Made by a program: the position numbers and the translations under genes. 64,000 bases of DNA from Corbicula japonica (lineage: Eukaryota; Mollusca; Bivalvia; Venerida; Cyrenidae): the NCBI GenBank assembly GCA_038501625.1, contig JAZAYU010000011.1, positions 10,486,849 to 10,550,848 on the forward strand, given 5' to 3'. Below the pieces are notes generated by a model. It saw only the letters and a program-made list of their open reading frames with translations. It was not told the DNA's origin and searched no databases. Numbering within the stretch: the stretch's first letter is position 1; the number at the start of each line of letters is the position of its first letter. Positions 46,401-58,671 of this stretch are shown here, one piece after another.

Positions 46401-47565
46401 ATTATTACAAAAAATAATGTAGTTAATCAAAGGTGTTTAGTTTATAAAATTGATATGAAAAAGTATATTGAAACTACAGGCTGATATATTCCAAATAAAA
46501 CTAGCACTCCACACAAATTAGATATTTTAAAGTTTTCTGTGATTTTGATTTTTTAAGATTGTAAACATGTTCATATACCTGACATTAGAAATTAATAATG
46601 ATATACATGTTATACATGTTGTCCCTGAAGAAATCCATTTAGAAGTTCACAAGGCTTTAAAACTGTATTAAAGAAGAAACATATTAACAAATATTCTTTG
46701 AATATATCACTTCAGCCCTCAGTAAGTAATATCAATATATGCAAAAAAACCATCAGTTAAGTTAAATATTTTTTTAGAGATTAAACCATAATTTTATTAA
46801 AATCTCTTGCTTATTTGAAAGAAAACATGTGTTATATTACTCCACCCAATAATGCACAGGAAACATAATAAAATGTATAGTTTTTTTTCCTTTTGGTCAC
46901 TGTTGTAGGAATAAAACATCGGAACAATCTAACACTGATAGATCAAACTTTTTTTGAAAGCATACATTTATTTAAGATAAAGACTACTTTATTGTAATTA
47001 AAAGTTATGCACCCATGTTTCAGATACATGTATATGGTTCATTCATTCTGGAAACATTTGAAGTTGCAAGTAATGCAGTGCTGTTACTTTTTAACTAAAC
47101 TTCTCTGCCTTCTCCTAGTCATACTAGTTGGAACTACATAAGCTTGCTTACATTCTGTAATACGATGTTTTTGTGACTATTAATACTTAAGGCCTATATA
47201 GCTGGTATATTTAGATAAAGCAATACTATTTAAATGCAACTTTAGTTCCTCACCAATAGCGAAATATAAAATATTGTGAAAATACCAAACATGTGAAAAA
47301 TAATCACATTATAAAAAAGACAAAATTTTATTTGTAAACAAGAAATGCAATTAAATTGTATTATTTTTTTCATTTTCAGTATATGAAAAAGTAAAATTAC
47401 TAGACCGACATGTCAGTCTGTGTTGTATTATGTTGTTTAAGCAAACTTGTGGAATTCCTACATGTATTCACAGATTGCACTAAACTTCTACAGTCTAACA
47501 GACTTACGTAAAATTATCACCAACTATCATTTTCATTTTCAATTGCATTTTGTGTGTCCCGAACG
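46400..47565. other. AT-rich stretch, no gene seen
   Basis: Very AT-rich, with tataca-type short repeats at about 46,600. No coding signal was found. Confidence 0.4.
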
Positions 47566-47568
47566 TGG

Positions 47569-47716
47569 CACAAAGGTTGTAAAACTGAGAATGGAACCCA
47601 GTCTCAAATCTCAAGTATCGGATTGGCTGAAATAGCGAATGGAAGTTTTATAACCTTCAGCATTGGCCTAATTGGCTGAAATGGCGAAATTAAAGTTTTA
47701 TAACCTTCATAAATGG
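47569..47716. repeat. Degenerate single-arm copies of the foldback family
   Basis: The first piece has aaaggttgtaaaactgagaa, gtctcaaatctcaagtatcg and gattggctgaaatagcga, then jumps to the outer end agttttataaccttcagcat. A second piece (47,667-47,716) repeats attggctgaaatggcgaaat and agttttataaccttca. Both look like internal-deletion forms that lost most of one arm. Confidence 0.7.
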
Positions 47717-47904
47717 TCTAATCACAAGAAATTAGATTAACGATGCCTGTATCCAGTAACTAATGAATGACATTCCAAAAATTAGTATTAATATGTCTGC
47801 AGTCCATAAGCTAAAGTTGATTACTCCTTAGATGTGAGACTACTGTCTACTTGAAGACGCCTTCAACCATCTTGATGCAAATTAAGACTGATCATGTGAT
47901 AGAG

Positions 47905-47937
47905 ATAAAGAAAGAAAGAATGAAAGAAAGGAAGAAA

Positions 47938-47975
<38 letters not shown>

Positions 47976-47982
47976 AAAAAAG
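47905..47982. repeat. (GAAA)n microsatellite
   Basis: About 18 units with a few gg interruptions, immediately before the start of an R1 copy. In R1's reverse orientation it forms the tail. Confidence 0.9.
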
Positions 47983-47984
47983 GT

Positions 47985-48605
47985 GAAATATGCATATCAG
48001 GAATCGCCACATTCAGAAAAAACAGCCTCCCTACACAGTCAAGAAGAAGAGAGGGAGAGAGCATGGTTAATAAAATGATCAGTTTCAAAAGAGACACCAC
48101 TAACAATTAACAAAAATGAGAACCCGAGGGGTTACCGCCTTGGAACGGTCAGTGGCAAATCAAATTGCCACTGGGGGTGTAAACCAGGTTCTAGGGTGCA
48201 CCAACCTCACACTTGCCCCAACAGGTTCTCATATCACAAAACAAATACACGTTGTCTTGGTGAAACAACTCCAACCCACTTATTGGCTCAACAATGTTGC
48301 ATGCAAAAGCACACAAACATATAAAACATAAGAATCTAATAGCATTGAAAAGCCAAAGGGCGGGTACTCAATGTTCTTACAGAGACCAGAGCTCCTGGAG
48401 TAAAATCAGCAAGAACACGATGACAGGGATAAAAGAAACAAATCGAGCTTCTAGGATCTTTTAAGAAAAGATTTCCCCATAAACCTTCATAAACTCTTAA
48501 ACCCCTGCCTCCGTCGTGCAACCAAAGAGGTAAGCATAATGATCAACTGTAGAAGGGTTAATCACCAGGCATGCAGAGCGCTGTAAAATATCATGTTGGT
48601 AACCT
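47985..48605 (+). repeat. R1 repeat, longest copy
   Basis: Runs from gaaatatgcatatcaggaat and cagcctccctacacagtc, through gggttaccgccttggaacgg, the hairpin cagtggcaaat...attgccactg, ccaacctcacacttgcc, caactccaacccactt and gagaccagagctcctgg, to gcagagcgctgtaaaatatc near 48,590. The copy at 61,055-61,620 matches it in reverse order over nearly its full length, which sets the family length at ~600 bp. No protein is encoded. Likely a non-autonomous transposon. Confidence 0.75.
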
Positions 48606-48617
48606 TTCTTTTTAAAT

Positions 48618-48990
48618 TTACAGATGGTTTTTACGATAGCGATAACCTTGTTTTAAAAGTTTTTCTGTAATGCAAAGATTACGTTCATTGAAATCATTAA
48701 TATCGTTGCAAGCTCTTGAAAAGCGAACAAGCTGTGAAATATAAACCCCGTAAGATGTTGCACGGGAAACATCGCCGTCTAAAAACGGAAAATTTACTAT
48801 ATTAAAATTAAAATCATCTCTTTTATCATATATTTTAGTAGTGACATAACCATTTTCAATTGACAGATTTAGATCGAGAAAGTTTGCTAGATTGTTCTGG
48901 AAAGTAACACAATCAAATGGTTTCATGTAAGATGAAAACATCAGTTTAGAGATGAGATTCTTCTTAGCCGTATGAGCATGGCGAGTACTA
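48618..48990 (-). pseudogene. Retroelement reverse-transcriptase C-terminal fragment
   Basis: The - strand frame reads TRHAHTAKKNLISKLMFSSY, MKPFDCVTFQNNLANFLDLN, LSIENGYVTTKIYDKRDDFN, FNIVNFPFLDGDVSRATSYG, VYISQLVRFSRACNDINDFN and ERNLCITEKLLKQGYRYRK, then stops. FLDLxLSIxNG, TKIYDKRDDFxFxIVNFPFL, SYGVYISQL and LLKQGYRY are a known set of conserved blocks from the post-catalytic part of a reverse transcriptase family that is abundant in molluscs. The piece is truncated at both ends (upstream TGA near 48,990, loss of frame after RYRK), so it is a relic. The clade (LINE or Penelope-like) cannot be fixed from this part. Confidence 0.8.
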
Positions 48991-49451
48991 ATTCGTCACA
49001 AGAGTGGAAATACGTGCTTGTCTGGATAACCCAAATGAGGAATTCAATAGTATTTACACGAAAGAAAAAGAGTAAATCTCTTTATTATATAACCATAAAT
49101 GATTTAGCATAGTGTAGTGTTTATCCTGAAGATTGATACAACTCGTCAGATTAGTAATTCCGTATTGGACAGTGTGGTTTTCCAATTCTGTATTTTGCAG
49201 CCTTCCGTGTTCTATGTGAGGTCATAACTTCGTCACACTATTTTCCGGCTAATACCGAACTCAAAAGTAGTTAATTTCCCTCGCCGTTCTACAACCGTAA
49301 CGATATTTTTTACGCCATTCATAGTTTTTCTACGGCATTCATAAATTGACTAATGTGTTACTATTTTTATTTCTACTATTTTGTAATCAACGTTTTTGAC
49401 TAAAATTGTGTTGTTCAGTTGATTTAAATTTGTTTTGAGCGAGAAGTGTAT

Positions 49452-49617
49452 ATAATAAAAGGAACATTATGACAGTATGCAGTCGGTAGGTTCGTATTAT
49501 ATCTCATTGCGTATGTAAACCACATCACTCTCCGCGTGATATTGTTTACACTCCCAGCTCAAAAAATACGAACATACAGATTGCATACTGGTACTCGTTC
49601 ATATTACCTTTTTATCA
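49452..49617. mobile_element. Palindromic element with ~75 bp arms
   Basis: ataaaaggaacattatga...cagtatgcagtcggtaggttcg is mirrored by cgaacatacagattgcatac...tcatattacctttttat. The centre pairs gtaaaccacatcac with the complementary tattgtttac side around 49,535. It is unrelated in sequence to the eight-copy foldback family. Confidence 0.7.
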
Positions 49618-49825
49618 GAGTTCATATTTTGCATGGGAACAGAGACGCAGATTGAAACTTCAGCGTTCTTTGTCATCTGTATTATTTAAAACAAAGTTCA
49701 GTGTTTATTAAAGTAAGTTATCTGACTTGTGCGCCGTCCGGAACATAAATATAAATAGAAATTGAAGTTCAAAACGAAAAAATAAATTAGATTTAATCTT
49801 CTAAAGCTTCCAAATAGACCGACAC

Positions 49826-50065
49826 ACTTGAAGGTTCCATGTTCACCGTCATATGCATACCATCGTTTGGGATAGATAAATAATTGTACTATTTATTGAG
49901 TGTATTTATTGTTGCGCTCAACCCGGGGCTAGGCGGCATGGGCAGTAATAAGCATTTCCATTACTGCCCTTGAACAGGCTCAATCAAACCGAGCCTGCAA
50001 TATTTTCATATTTGTCGTGGTCTAGGGTCTTCAGGGTTCCCTTTTCATCTATTTGAACAGCTCTA
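49826..50065 (+). repeat. R2 repeat, 3' two thirds
   Basis: Contains ttgaaggttccatgttcacc, atcgtttgggatagat, gttgcgctcaacccgg, gcagtaataagcatttccat, caaaccgagcctgcaata and gttcccttttcatctatttg. Confidence 0.8.
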
Positions 50066-50144
50066 GAAACACGGATACGGCCTCGGTTTGGAAACTAATT
50101 ACAAGAACAACATTATATTTCCTTTCGGTGTTGGTTACAATTAA

Positions 50145-50270
50145 TTTACCAAGGCAACGTGTGTCTGTATCTATCTATGAGAACCTTACAGGGCAAATGT
50201 GAGGTTGGTGCACATAGACTGTGGTCTATAGAAATAGATTTCCGTTCCCAGGACGTAAACCTCTCATGGA
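50145..50270 (-). repeat. R1 repeat, partial
   Basis: Contains atttaccaaggcaacgtgtg, gagaaccttacagggcaaat and gtgaggttggtgcac, then drifts. Confidence 0.6.
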
Positions 50271-51000
50271 GTTATTTGGAGATATTTTGAATCAAATTCC
50301 ATTTCAAAACATTTTGAAACTGAGAGCTGACCTGAAATGAATTTGACATCAAGATCAATATAATTTTATACTCTCTCAATTTAAAATTTCAATAATTATT
50401 TCATTGTCAGGATCAATTAAAGTGGACAAATAGATTACAATTCTCATACATAAAATAAATTACATCAAATCACATCAATTACAATTTCTATCTTTAAACA
50501 TTGATTTCTTATAAAAATAAAGTTGCTATAGAAACAAGAATACGGCCTCGGTAGGGCACAACTCACAAGAACAACACAATATTTCCTTTTGGGTGTGTCA
50601 CAGTTAATTTACCAAGGCCTTGCGAATCAATATGCAATAAGTTATATCTAAGAGAAGTACCAAAATAATGAAATATATATTCAAGAAACTGAAAATTTTC
50701 TCCTCATATCTGTTTACAAACTAGACAGCACTAAATCACTTTAAATTAATCAATTACAATTTCACACACGTTCCGTCTTACAATTATTAGAACAATATAA
50801 GTTTGTTTATTTATTTCTTCAGTTTTTCATTTTGCTACAAATTGGATGCGTGATTGTTTCTTGAAAGACTTAGACATCAAAAACGAATTTTGAAGTCTGA
50901 TGAATATAAAATAAGCATTGGAACAGAAAACACGTCGTTTTATCGGCAGCTTATCACCAAGAGTATGCTGTTATTTCTTCTGACCTATAAGTTAGTTTTG
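50270..51000. other. AT-rich stretch, no gene seen
   Basis: A sequence like 50,090-50,160 (acggcctcgg, ttacaagaacaac, aatttaccaaggc) recurs at about 50,530-50,615, suggesting a ~450 bp direct repeat of low similarity. No coding signal was found. Confidence 0.4.
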
Positions 51001-51007
51001 ACATTTT

Positions 51008-51260
51008 AGAACTTCGTTTTACATTACGTTATTTAAAAGTAAAGGAGCCTCTGTCCTTAAAGGTTTTCTTTCTTATTCTTATATATATAAAATATAGCTT
51101 ATATATAAAAACGAGCAGTGAAAGATGTTATGAATTAAATAACCGTTGTCTCAATAATTTAAGGGTCAGAAGAAATAACAACATACTAGAATGTTCAAAC
51201 CTTTAGAGACTTAGCCTCATTTACATTTAAATAACGTACTGTAAAACGAAGCTTGCATTT
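51008..51260. repeat. Inverted repeat pair (~55 bp arms)
   Basis: The left arm aacttcgttttacattacgt...aaggagcctctgtccttaaa is mirrored by aaacctttagagacttagcc...aacgtactgtaaaacgaag. A shorter inverted pair (gttatttcttctgacc at ~50,968 and ggtcagaagaaataac at ~51,166) lies nearby but not in nested order, so the structure is rearranged. Confidence 0.5.
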
Positions 51261-51944
51261 ATCAAAAATATGGTCCTTTGTGATCCGTATTTTGTTTTCT
51301 TTTTTGGGTCATTTGAAATATTTTGCTGTAACTTCTTGTGACCCATAAATATCCGAGGCAATTGTAAATAAATGTTTCATTGTGCGTTATCTGAATTTTA
51401 AAATAAGAGAAATATCTTTAGGAATTAAGCCTCCTTTACTTTAAAATTGTGAACACCTAGCTTTCATAAAAATAAATACACGACATAGATCCTTATAAAT
51501 ACATTTAATAATTTGATGTTTTCTTTAAGTATTTGCACTCATTGTTACAGTAACTGTTTTGTTTGAATATCTTAATAACTAATCTTCAAAACACTGTTTG
51601 AACAAGAGATAATGGAAATTTTCAAGGCTGTTTTTGTGAGAATCACCTGAAGTGAAAATCCTAGATTAAAACAATCACAGTTACTGCAGTTATCAAGAAT
51701 CACCCGACGTACAGAGATGATATTTAATGAAACGACCAGTGCATTTCTGCACGAACGGTTTCCTAAGTTTCTTCATGGGAATCAATGCTTAAGAGAAATA
51801 CAAAATAAATAATTATTATAATAAATAACTATTATAATACCTCCACCACCAAGTACATGAAAGGTGGTGAACTTTTATTCTTTTTTAATTTCAACATTTA
51901 GCGTTTGTTAATAAGATATTGTGATAATTTGTTTAATTTTACTC

Positions 51945-52096
51945 CTGGACTGGAGGTTATAAAGCTGAGCATGGAAACCAGTCTCAAATCTCAAGCATCT
52001 GATTGGCTAAAATGGCGACTGGTCGCCGTTTCAGCCAATCAGATGCTTGAGATTTGAGACTGGTTTCCATGCTCAGTTTTATAACTTTGGGCACTG
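51945..52096. mobile_element. Palindromic foldback element, copy 7
   Basis: Nearly intact. The arms run from ggaggttataaagctgagca to ctcagttttataactttggg, followed by cactg, with the centre gcgactggtcgc at about 52,020. Confidence 0.9.
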
Positions 52097-54685
52097 ATTA
52101 TGTTTTCAGTGAGCACCATATATGAGCCATACATGGGACCTAATTCTGTGAAGAATTGTTTCTTTTTAAATGAAAAAATCTGAGACTTAACGCAAAACTA
52201 TTTTATTTCATATTATAGAATTATGAAAAATAGAATATATTTTGCACCTGAGTCGTTCTAATATATTTTTTGCCCAACTACTTCGGCTTTCCTATGTATT
52301 GTATATGGTTATGTATATGTGTATATACCTAAAACGGAATAGCAAATAAAATACTCGTATATTGTATGACAATTTAATGTTAATAAATTCTTAGGACATT
52401 CTTAATGTGTCTAAATTCATCATTTTGAGTAGTACTTAAGCTCATCTGATTAACCGCCAACATCTTTGTGCAAACCCGGATCTCTTTAAGTTAGTGAAAT
52501 AATTCAGCCAATGACTCCATAATAAAGTTATTATCAAACAAAGATGATGAAATCTTTAAATGACAGCTCCAAAATTGAGTTAGAATTATTTCATCTAATT
52601 GTGCAATTGATGGGATTTCCCACTTTCTACACTCTGAGGGAATTTGTAAGAGTAATAGAACATCGTGTTATTAGCTTCTCAATTACCCTTTCATGACAGC
52701 CTCTCATAGATGGTTTTCCTGAGCCATGAAGGCTCCGAAACACATTTAACACGTGATAATGATTCGGAAAAGAGAGAAACATTTGCGTGTTTAAATAATA
52801 TGTACCATTAAATTTTAAAACATCGAATTGTAATTGTTGCTGTTAAATTTGGTTAATGTTGATCAATAATGAAAAGTGGAAAGGTGTTAGTGCCAGAACT
52901 TATTAATGAAATACAATAATATTAAAGTAAACATTGCAGAATAGAACAGAACAGAACAATACGTTATTTATCACCAAGGTACATGACATACAGCACGATG
53001 TTCATACATAATAAGTTCAGTAAATACACAATTATTTGGGTTCCGGTAAACTACAAATTCGTCTTTTCATGAAATCTGTTGATGTAGAAGAGATAATATT
53101 GTAATAATTCATAACAAATCATATGAAATAAGAAAACTATAAAGTTTAAAGCTGTGGGGTGGGGGGGGGGAGGTTTCAATGTTTATAACTTATTTCACAA
53201 AAATGGTTAATGAATTTTACAATCTATTACTAGAGGTAGAAGAAGAAAAAAAAGATTAAATACAACATCTTAGTTCCTTATAGGAAAACACTTAATAGCC
53301 ACGTACAATTGTAACTTCAGCAGACCATACAGAAACAAGTATAAAAACATGAACAACTGTAGTTTTGGTTACCTTATTGTTTTGAGTGTTCAAAGAAAAC
53401 TTTTTAAAAATATCGAAATGGTTTTTATCGTGTTTAAGAACTCATCCTTACAAGGAAGGCAATTGATCCAAACCATGAACGAATGTAAGTCGAATACTCC
53501 GCTTCCGTGAAGTAATCCGAAGGGCTATACATGCACATAAACGGAGCTGCTCTCGCCGTGCTGGGGTTAGGTATATGACATGCTCAATGTGTAAATGATT
53601 GATTTCTAGTTGTATTTAAGTGTCCTGTTTAGTGTATTTCATGCTGCTTTTGCCTCCGATAAAAACGAAATTTAGCAAAATTATTGTAAATCAAATGGCA
53701 TATTGTTTGATGTCAGACGGAAAATTTGTTAGATATCATATTATAAATCTGCATAGATATCATATAGATGTGAATATTGCTTTTAGCCCGCTAGGCATAC
53801 AAAATCAGGTACAGTTGTGGTCACAGAACAACAATATATGATCTAACTTAAACCAATATATATTTACATCCTAATTGTTATTCGGCAAAGAAATTCATAC
53901 GCATGATAAAATAACTAAACTCCGTGAAGGTTTGTGCATTACCACATCCATTTTTGCATCCCTTCAATCTTATTCTCGAGATCGTGAAACATGAGACTGC
54001 GAAGTAGCTCAAAGCTTTCCAAGTTTTAGTCTCTTCATCATTTCACATTTTTCAAAAAGTCTTAAAACTATAATGAATTGCTAACAAGACAAGACGTACA
54101 AAAAAGACTAGTTTTTACTCAGTTTATTTTATTTCGAACTCCAAACAGAAATATTTCGTACATAACAATTTCATTTTCTTTTAAATACTTTAATTGATCC
54201 AAGCAAAAATTACAATTACTTCTCTAGGTGCAATTTAATTGACTTTTTCGAAACTACCAGCATTACCATGTGCAATTAGATTTCAAAATTAGACATTGAC
54301 GAGTAATCAAATGAGAAATACAGCGATATGGGCGTTATTCTTAAGAAAATTTAGTGACAGTATTGTCGTATAATTTCAAGAAGTAACACACGTCATTGAT
54401 GCTGAAGGTGCCCGTGAGACATGTCGAACAACGCAGAAACTTCTGTCAAGCAAAATTGATTGACAAAAATCTTAAACGAAGAAACTGGTTAGGAGCTAGA
54501 TAAATAATGAATGCAGAGTAATCTGTCGCCTTGTGATTGTAAAAACACTGGCAGATAATTGTGTGAATCGTACTAACTCTACACTTCAATTTCCAGTAAC
54601 TTTCAACAATTTTCTTTTCTTAACGAGCGTTGTTATCTAATAACTAGAAGTCTTATTCCAATAGATGAAAAAGGTAAAATTATAA
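52097..54685. other. AT-rich stretch, minor repeats only
   Basis: A short agaacagaacagaac run (52,943-52,957) leads into aatacgttatttatcac, typical of a degraded retroelement tail. A run of 10 G lies near 53,160. The frame at 53,620-53,841 has no recognisable content. Confidence 0.4.
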
Positions 54686-54689
54686 GCCA

Positions 54690-54885
54690 CCGAACACGAA
54701 AAACGTGAAAATATTGCTGGAACGGTTTGAATGAGCCTGTTCGTGGGCAGTGGTGGAAATGCATATTACTCGCCTCGCCGCCTTGCACCGAATTGAGCGA
54801 AACTCAATATTTAAACAAGTTAACATTAAAAACTAGATCCTTCCCAAACGATAGAATGAATATGGCGATGAATATGTAACCTTCA
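54690..54885 (-). repeat. R2 repeat, partial, inverted
   Basis: Reverse-complement R2 end: aaaatattgctggaacggtt, gagcctgttcgtgggcagtg, gagcgaaactcaatattt, cccaaacgatagaatgaat. Confidence 0.75.
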
Positions 54886-56390
54886 ATGAAGTATTTTCAG
54901 ATAAGTACCATTTCATTTTCAGCGGCGTATGGTTCCCAGATAAAATAATGCGTTAGTAGATTTTTTTTTCAATTTTATAATTTTGAACTTGGTTGTTTCA
55001 GCTGAATTCTTTGAACCCATGTCAACAGATGTATATTTAACCTTATATATATCTTAATATCAGTAGATGAAAAGTTGAAACATCTTGGTCGTCGTATCAT
55101 CAATGTTCAGAACTCTCCATTGCAGACAAGTTTTTGTTTCATAGTTGAAACTTCTCTCCACGTTGCGTTTATCTGCGAAATGTCAATGTATACTATTATC
55201 CTATTCGTCCATTTTGTAACATCTATCTGAATTAAATTGACCATACGGTCACTACATGCATTAATCATTCAACGCACAAGAGTACAAAGCTGAGAGAGGA
55301 TAATTAAAAAACGACATCTGCACATTAACCACAGATATGGTATCGTTATTGTCTCGTCATTGCCACGTGTCGTCAAGATATTCCGAGAACTTAACGTCTC
55401 CTGGGATTCCATGCTTAAGACTAATGTCAACTGTATTTTATTTCAAAAACTGCTAAAATATTCCCCGAAGACGTTCTAGTGCATGATAAGTGCTACAACT
55501 TCCTTTCTTATTTGAACAAAACGATTCTTATCTCTAGTGCTTAGATATAGCAAAACAAATACAATTTTATTTTCAGTCGGTATATAAATACAGTGAAGAG
55601 TTACATATTAAGCTTTAAAAACGTTTGCTATCTTTATGTTAGAGTAAGACACTGATAATTGGATTAGATTGTGCATGTGTGTGTAAATTTCGACGTGAAA
55701 TTGACATTATTATTCATCCAAAAGAACACATTTGTTGAAATATTTTATATGAATATACCTGTTTATAGATGGGTGGTTTCAATATTCCAACCTATACATA
55801 CACTCAAACAAAGTTCTAATTGGTCACTTTTTATCCGTAATTTTTAAATAGAACGACATTGAATTCACTCTTTATTTATGATCATATGCCAACAACAGTC
55901 TTCAACTTAAGCTTTAATCTTGTAATAATTGACTTTGATACAGTTTGGCGCGAGTTATCCTTAATTTTGCTAAAAATGCATTTCTTGCATGAAAGGTCAA
56001 GCAAACAGAAATTGCTCTTAATTTCTTCTTTTGTTTTAAAAGGACCCCTCATTAGTAGGAAAAACATAAAATCCTATTTATCAACAGCACATTTGTTTAA
56101 ATAAACCCCCCTCAAAGTATCCAATTTAAAAATTACCTCCCTTTCAATTAAAGACTGTTCTAGTTTTGACCCTGCGGTGTAAGTAAATGGTATTGAATTC
56201 ATTTGAGAAAACAATCAATAAAGATTTAAAAGACATTAGATAATTGATTCAAGACAAAACAGTTCTTTCCACAACTTCTCGTGACGTAGGGAAGAAACGA
56301 AACTAGCATACATTGTAAACATATACAATTGATGACCAATTAGAACTTTTGTTGAATGTATTAGGATATTTTGCAATCGCCCCTAGGATA
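54886..56390. other. AT-rich stretch, no gene seen
   Basis: The overlapping opposite frames near 55,859-56,104 are mirror images in AT-rich sequence without recognisable motifs. Nothing else was found. Confidence 0.4.
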
Positions 56391-56394
56391 TACT

Positions 56395-56815
56395 TCCTGC
56401 TTTTTAAATTTTGCCTTTGGCGTTGTCTGTGATATGCAGGATTTAAATTCTCAGATCACCTGTCTATTCTGTTTAGTTCCGTTCAATTGTTTTATCGTTT
56501 AGGGCAAACCCATTCTTTTATCTGGGGACCATACGCCGCTGAACATGGAATGGTATTAATCTGAAAAGACCGCATTGAAGGTTCCATGTTCACCGTCATA
56601 TGCATTCCATCGTTTGGGATGGATCAAAGATGTACTGTTTATTGGTGTAAATTTTGAGTTGCGCTCAACCCGGGACTAGGCGGCGTGGGCAGTAATATGC
56701 ATTCCCATTACTGCCCATGAACAGGCTCAACCAAACCGAGCCTGCAATATTTTCATATTTGATGTGTTCGTCGGCTTTAGATGTTCCCTTTTCATCTATT
56801 TGTTTCAAAATTTAA
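56395..56815 (+). repeat. R2 repeat, full-length copy
   Basis: From ttttgcctttggcgttgtct and tgtgatatgcaggatttaaa, through gtttagggcaaaccc, tctggggaccatacgccgct, ccgcattgaaggttccatgt, tcgtttgggatggatcaa, ttgcgctcaacccgggacta, ggcagtaatatgcattccca and aggctcaaccaaaccgagcc to gttcccttttcatctatttg. It contains the inverted words gggcagtaat/attactgccc, which form a short hairpin around the ttccc. No reading frame was found. Best reference copy of R2 in the window. Confidence 0.85.
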
Positions 56816-58670
56816 ATGCTCGCTATCTAAATGTTTGTCGATTTAACGAAGTAATAATTTAACTGATAAGCTTTTAATGATGATTTCAGCCATTTCACTT
56901 AATTACATTCATATTTTAGTACTAAATGACACCTTTCAATCGACTGTCTGAAGAGCCACTGTCAGGAAGAGTTTATTATTGGCCTCGTTCATAGTAAGGT
57001 TTATTAGTTTGTATCAATTTACGTTTAAATTTGGTTTCGTTGCCGTTCATGCCGAATGTAATGATTCTGCCGAAGAAGAAAATATTTACATAACTATACC
57101 TATAATTAAGAACCTCATTAAAATTTGGAAAAAATTAAGCCAACTTACTCGATCATAAAAAGTTATTATCAAACCGAGATTATGTCATCTTTAAACGACA
57201 ACTCTAAAGTTAGGTTAAAATGATTCTTCCTAATGGTGCTATTGATGGGATTCGTCAACTTTCTACACCCTGTGGAAAGTTGTATGAGAAATGTATGTTT
57301 CTACAGAATGCTTCTAGCCCGGAATGCTGTGTCTGCAGGACCAACACTGAAGTCAATTTTTTTGCATATTTGATAACCATTTTAGCATAATTTTCACTGA
57401 AAACGATTACAATGTTCTTGCCAGAGAACCGAAGTGCGCTATGAGTTTTTGTAAGAAATCTTGTGAAATGGGTCAATGTCGATGACTAACTCACGAAAAT
57501 GACTAACAGTAACACGCATTTTATTTTAAAATAATATAATATTACGGAATAAAGTTCAACTGACTCTTTCTTTTATTTATATAAAAATATTTCATAATTA
57601 TATTACATCTTTTTTTCCCTTAACTGGTTATCATGGCTGAATCGAATCCACGATCCTGCATAGAAACGGTTCTTTCCATTCCCATATATTATTTTTTACC
57701 ATAAGATTTTTTTTCTTGTCTTAAATTACATCCAATTTCCGAGAAAAGCATACCAGAAGATGCCGCATCCAGGAAATCTAGTCTTCTGCTGCAGAAAAGA
57801 ACAAAGATAGATATATACTCAGTTGAAGATTTTTTAAGATATGAGGTCATACAAATTTAGAAAAAGTTGTGTATGAATTTTTTGGAACGCGCCAAATTTA
57901 CTAGAGCCGTTAAGTTCTTTACAGATTGGCATTGGTCCTGCTTACAATCAACATTATTTCGTTACTATTATTCAACGCTATGTTTCAATGCTTGTATTTT
58001 CTTTACTTTTATTTCTCTTGACTTTTATCTGCTAAATTGGTTTGTTTTTTGCCGGAATTTAGAGTTCTGGTGGTTAGCTTATCTCTTGTTTTAAATCTAG
58101 CAATTCCATTTGACCCATATTCAAAGTTTATTGCCGATTTCATAGTCATCCCATAATCCACTAATAGTTAGAATAGTTCGTGCTTTAGAACCAAAGTAGC
58201 ACATTGTGTCGATTTAACGCCCCCTAGTGGCAACAATTGTAGGGACTTAAATGCTCTGTTGCATGAGTAGTACTTATCTGTTCCACTTGTTCAATATTCT
58301 ATAAATAAAAGTCTGCGAAATCGGCAATTACTCTGATGGAGTGTGTATCAATACATTACATCCATCATATTCATAATGAATAATTTCAAACTTCGAATAT
58401 TCTGTAAGTAAATATGCAAAGACGAGATGAGCCCTGGGGACCAGAAGCAGAATTGTTCGTGCTGTGGTGGCGTTTACAATGATTATTTGCCACTTGTTTC
58501 AGTGAACAGAATTAGTTTGATCACGAATGAATAAATATTTCATGAAGCTATTTCACAGTTTCATTGACTGAATAACACTGTCCGTCTTCTTCTGGATATA
58601 ATACAGCGCTCTGCAGTTTTGGGGGATTATCTGCTATAAAGTTGATCATTTTGCTTATATATGTTAATAA
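56816..58670. other. AT-rich stretch, no gene seen
   Basis: A phrase shared with 52,500-52,680 (taataaagttattatcaaac, gatgggatttcc..ctttctacac) recurs at about 57,155-57,275, indicating another low-copy dispersed repeat. The - strand frame at 57,255-57,476 has no recognisable domain. Confidence 0.45.
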
Positions 58671-58671
58671 A

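Noticed and set aside
47851..48106. Opposing frames with KERKKERKK and FLSFFLSFF repeats
   Set aside because: Both are direct products of the (GAAA)n microsatellite.
57630..57665. B-box-like gattcgattc on the - strand
   Set aside because: There is no matching A-box or cloverleaf around it.
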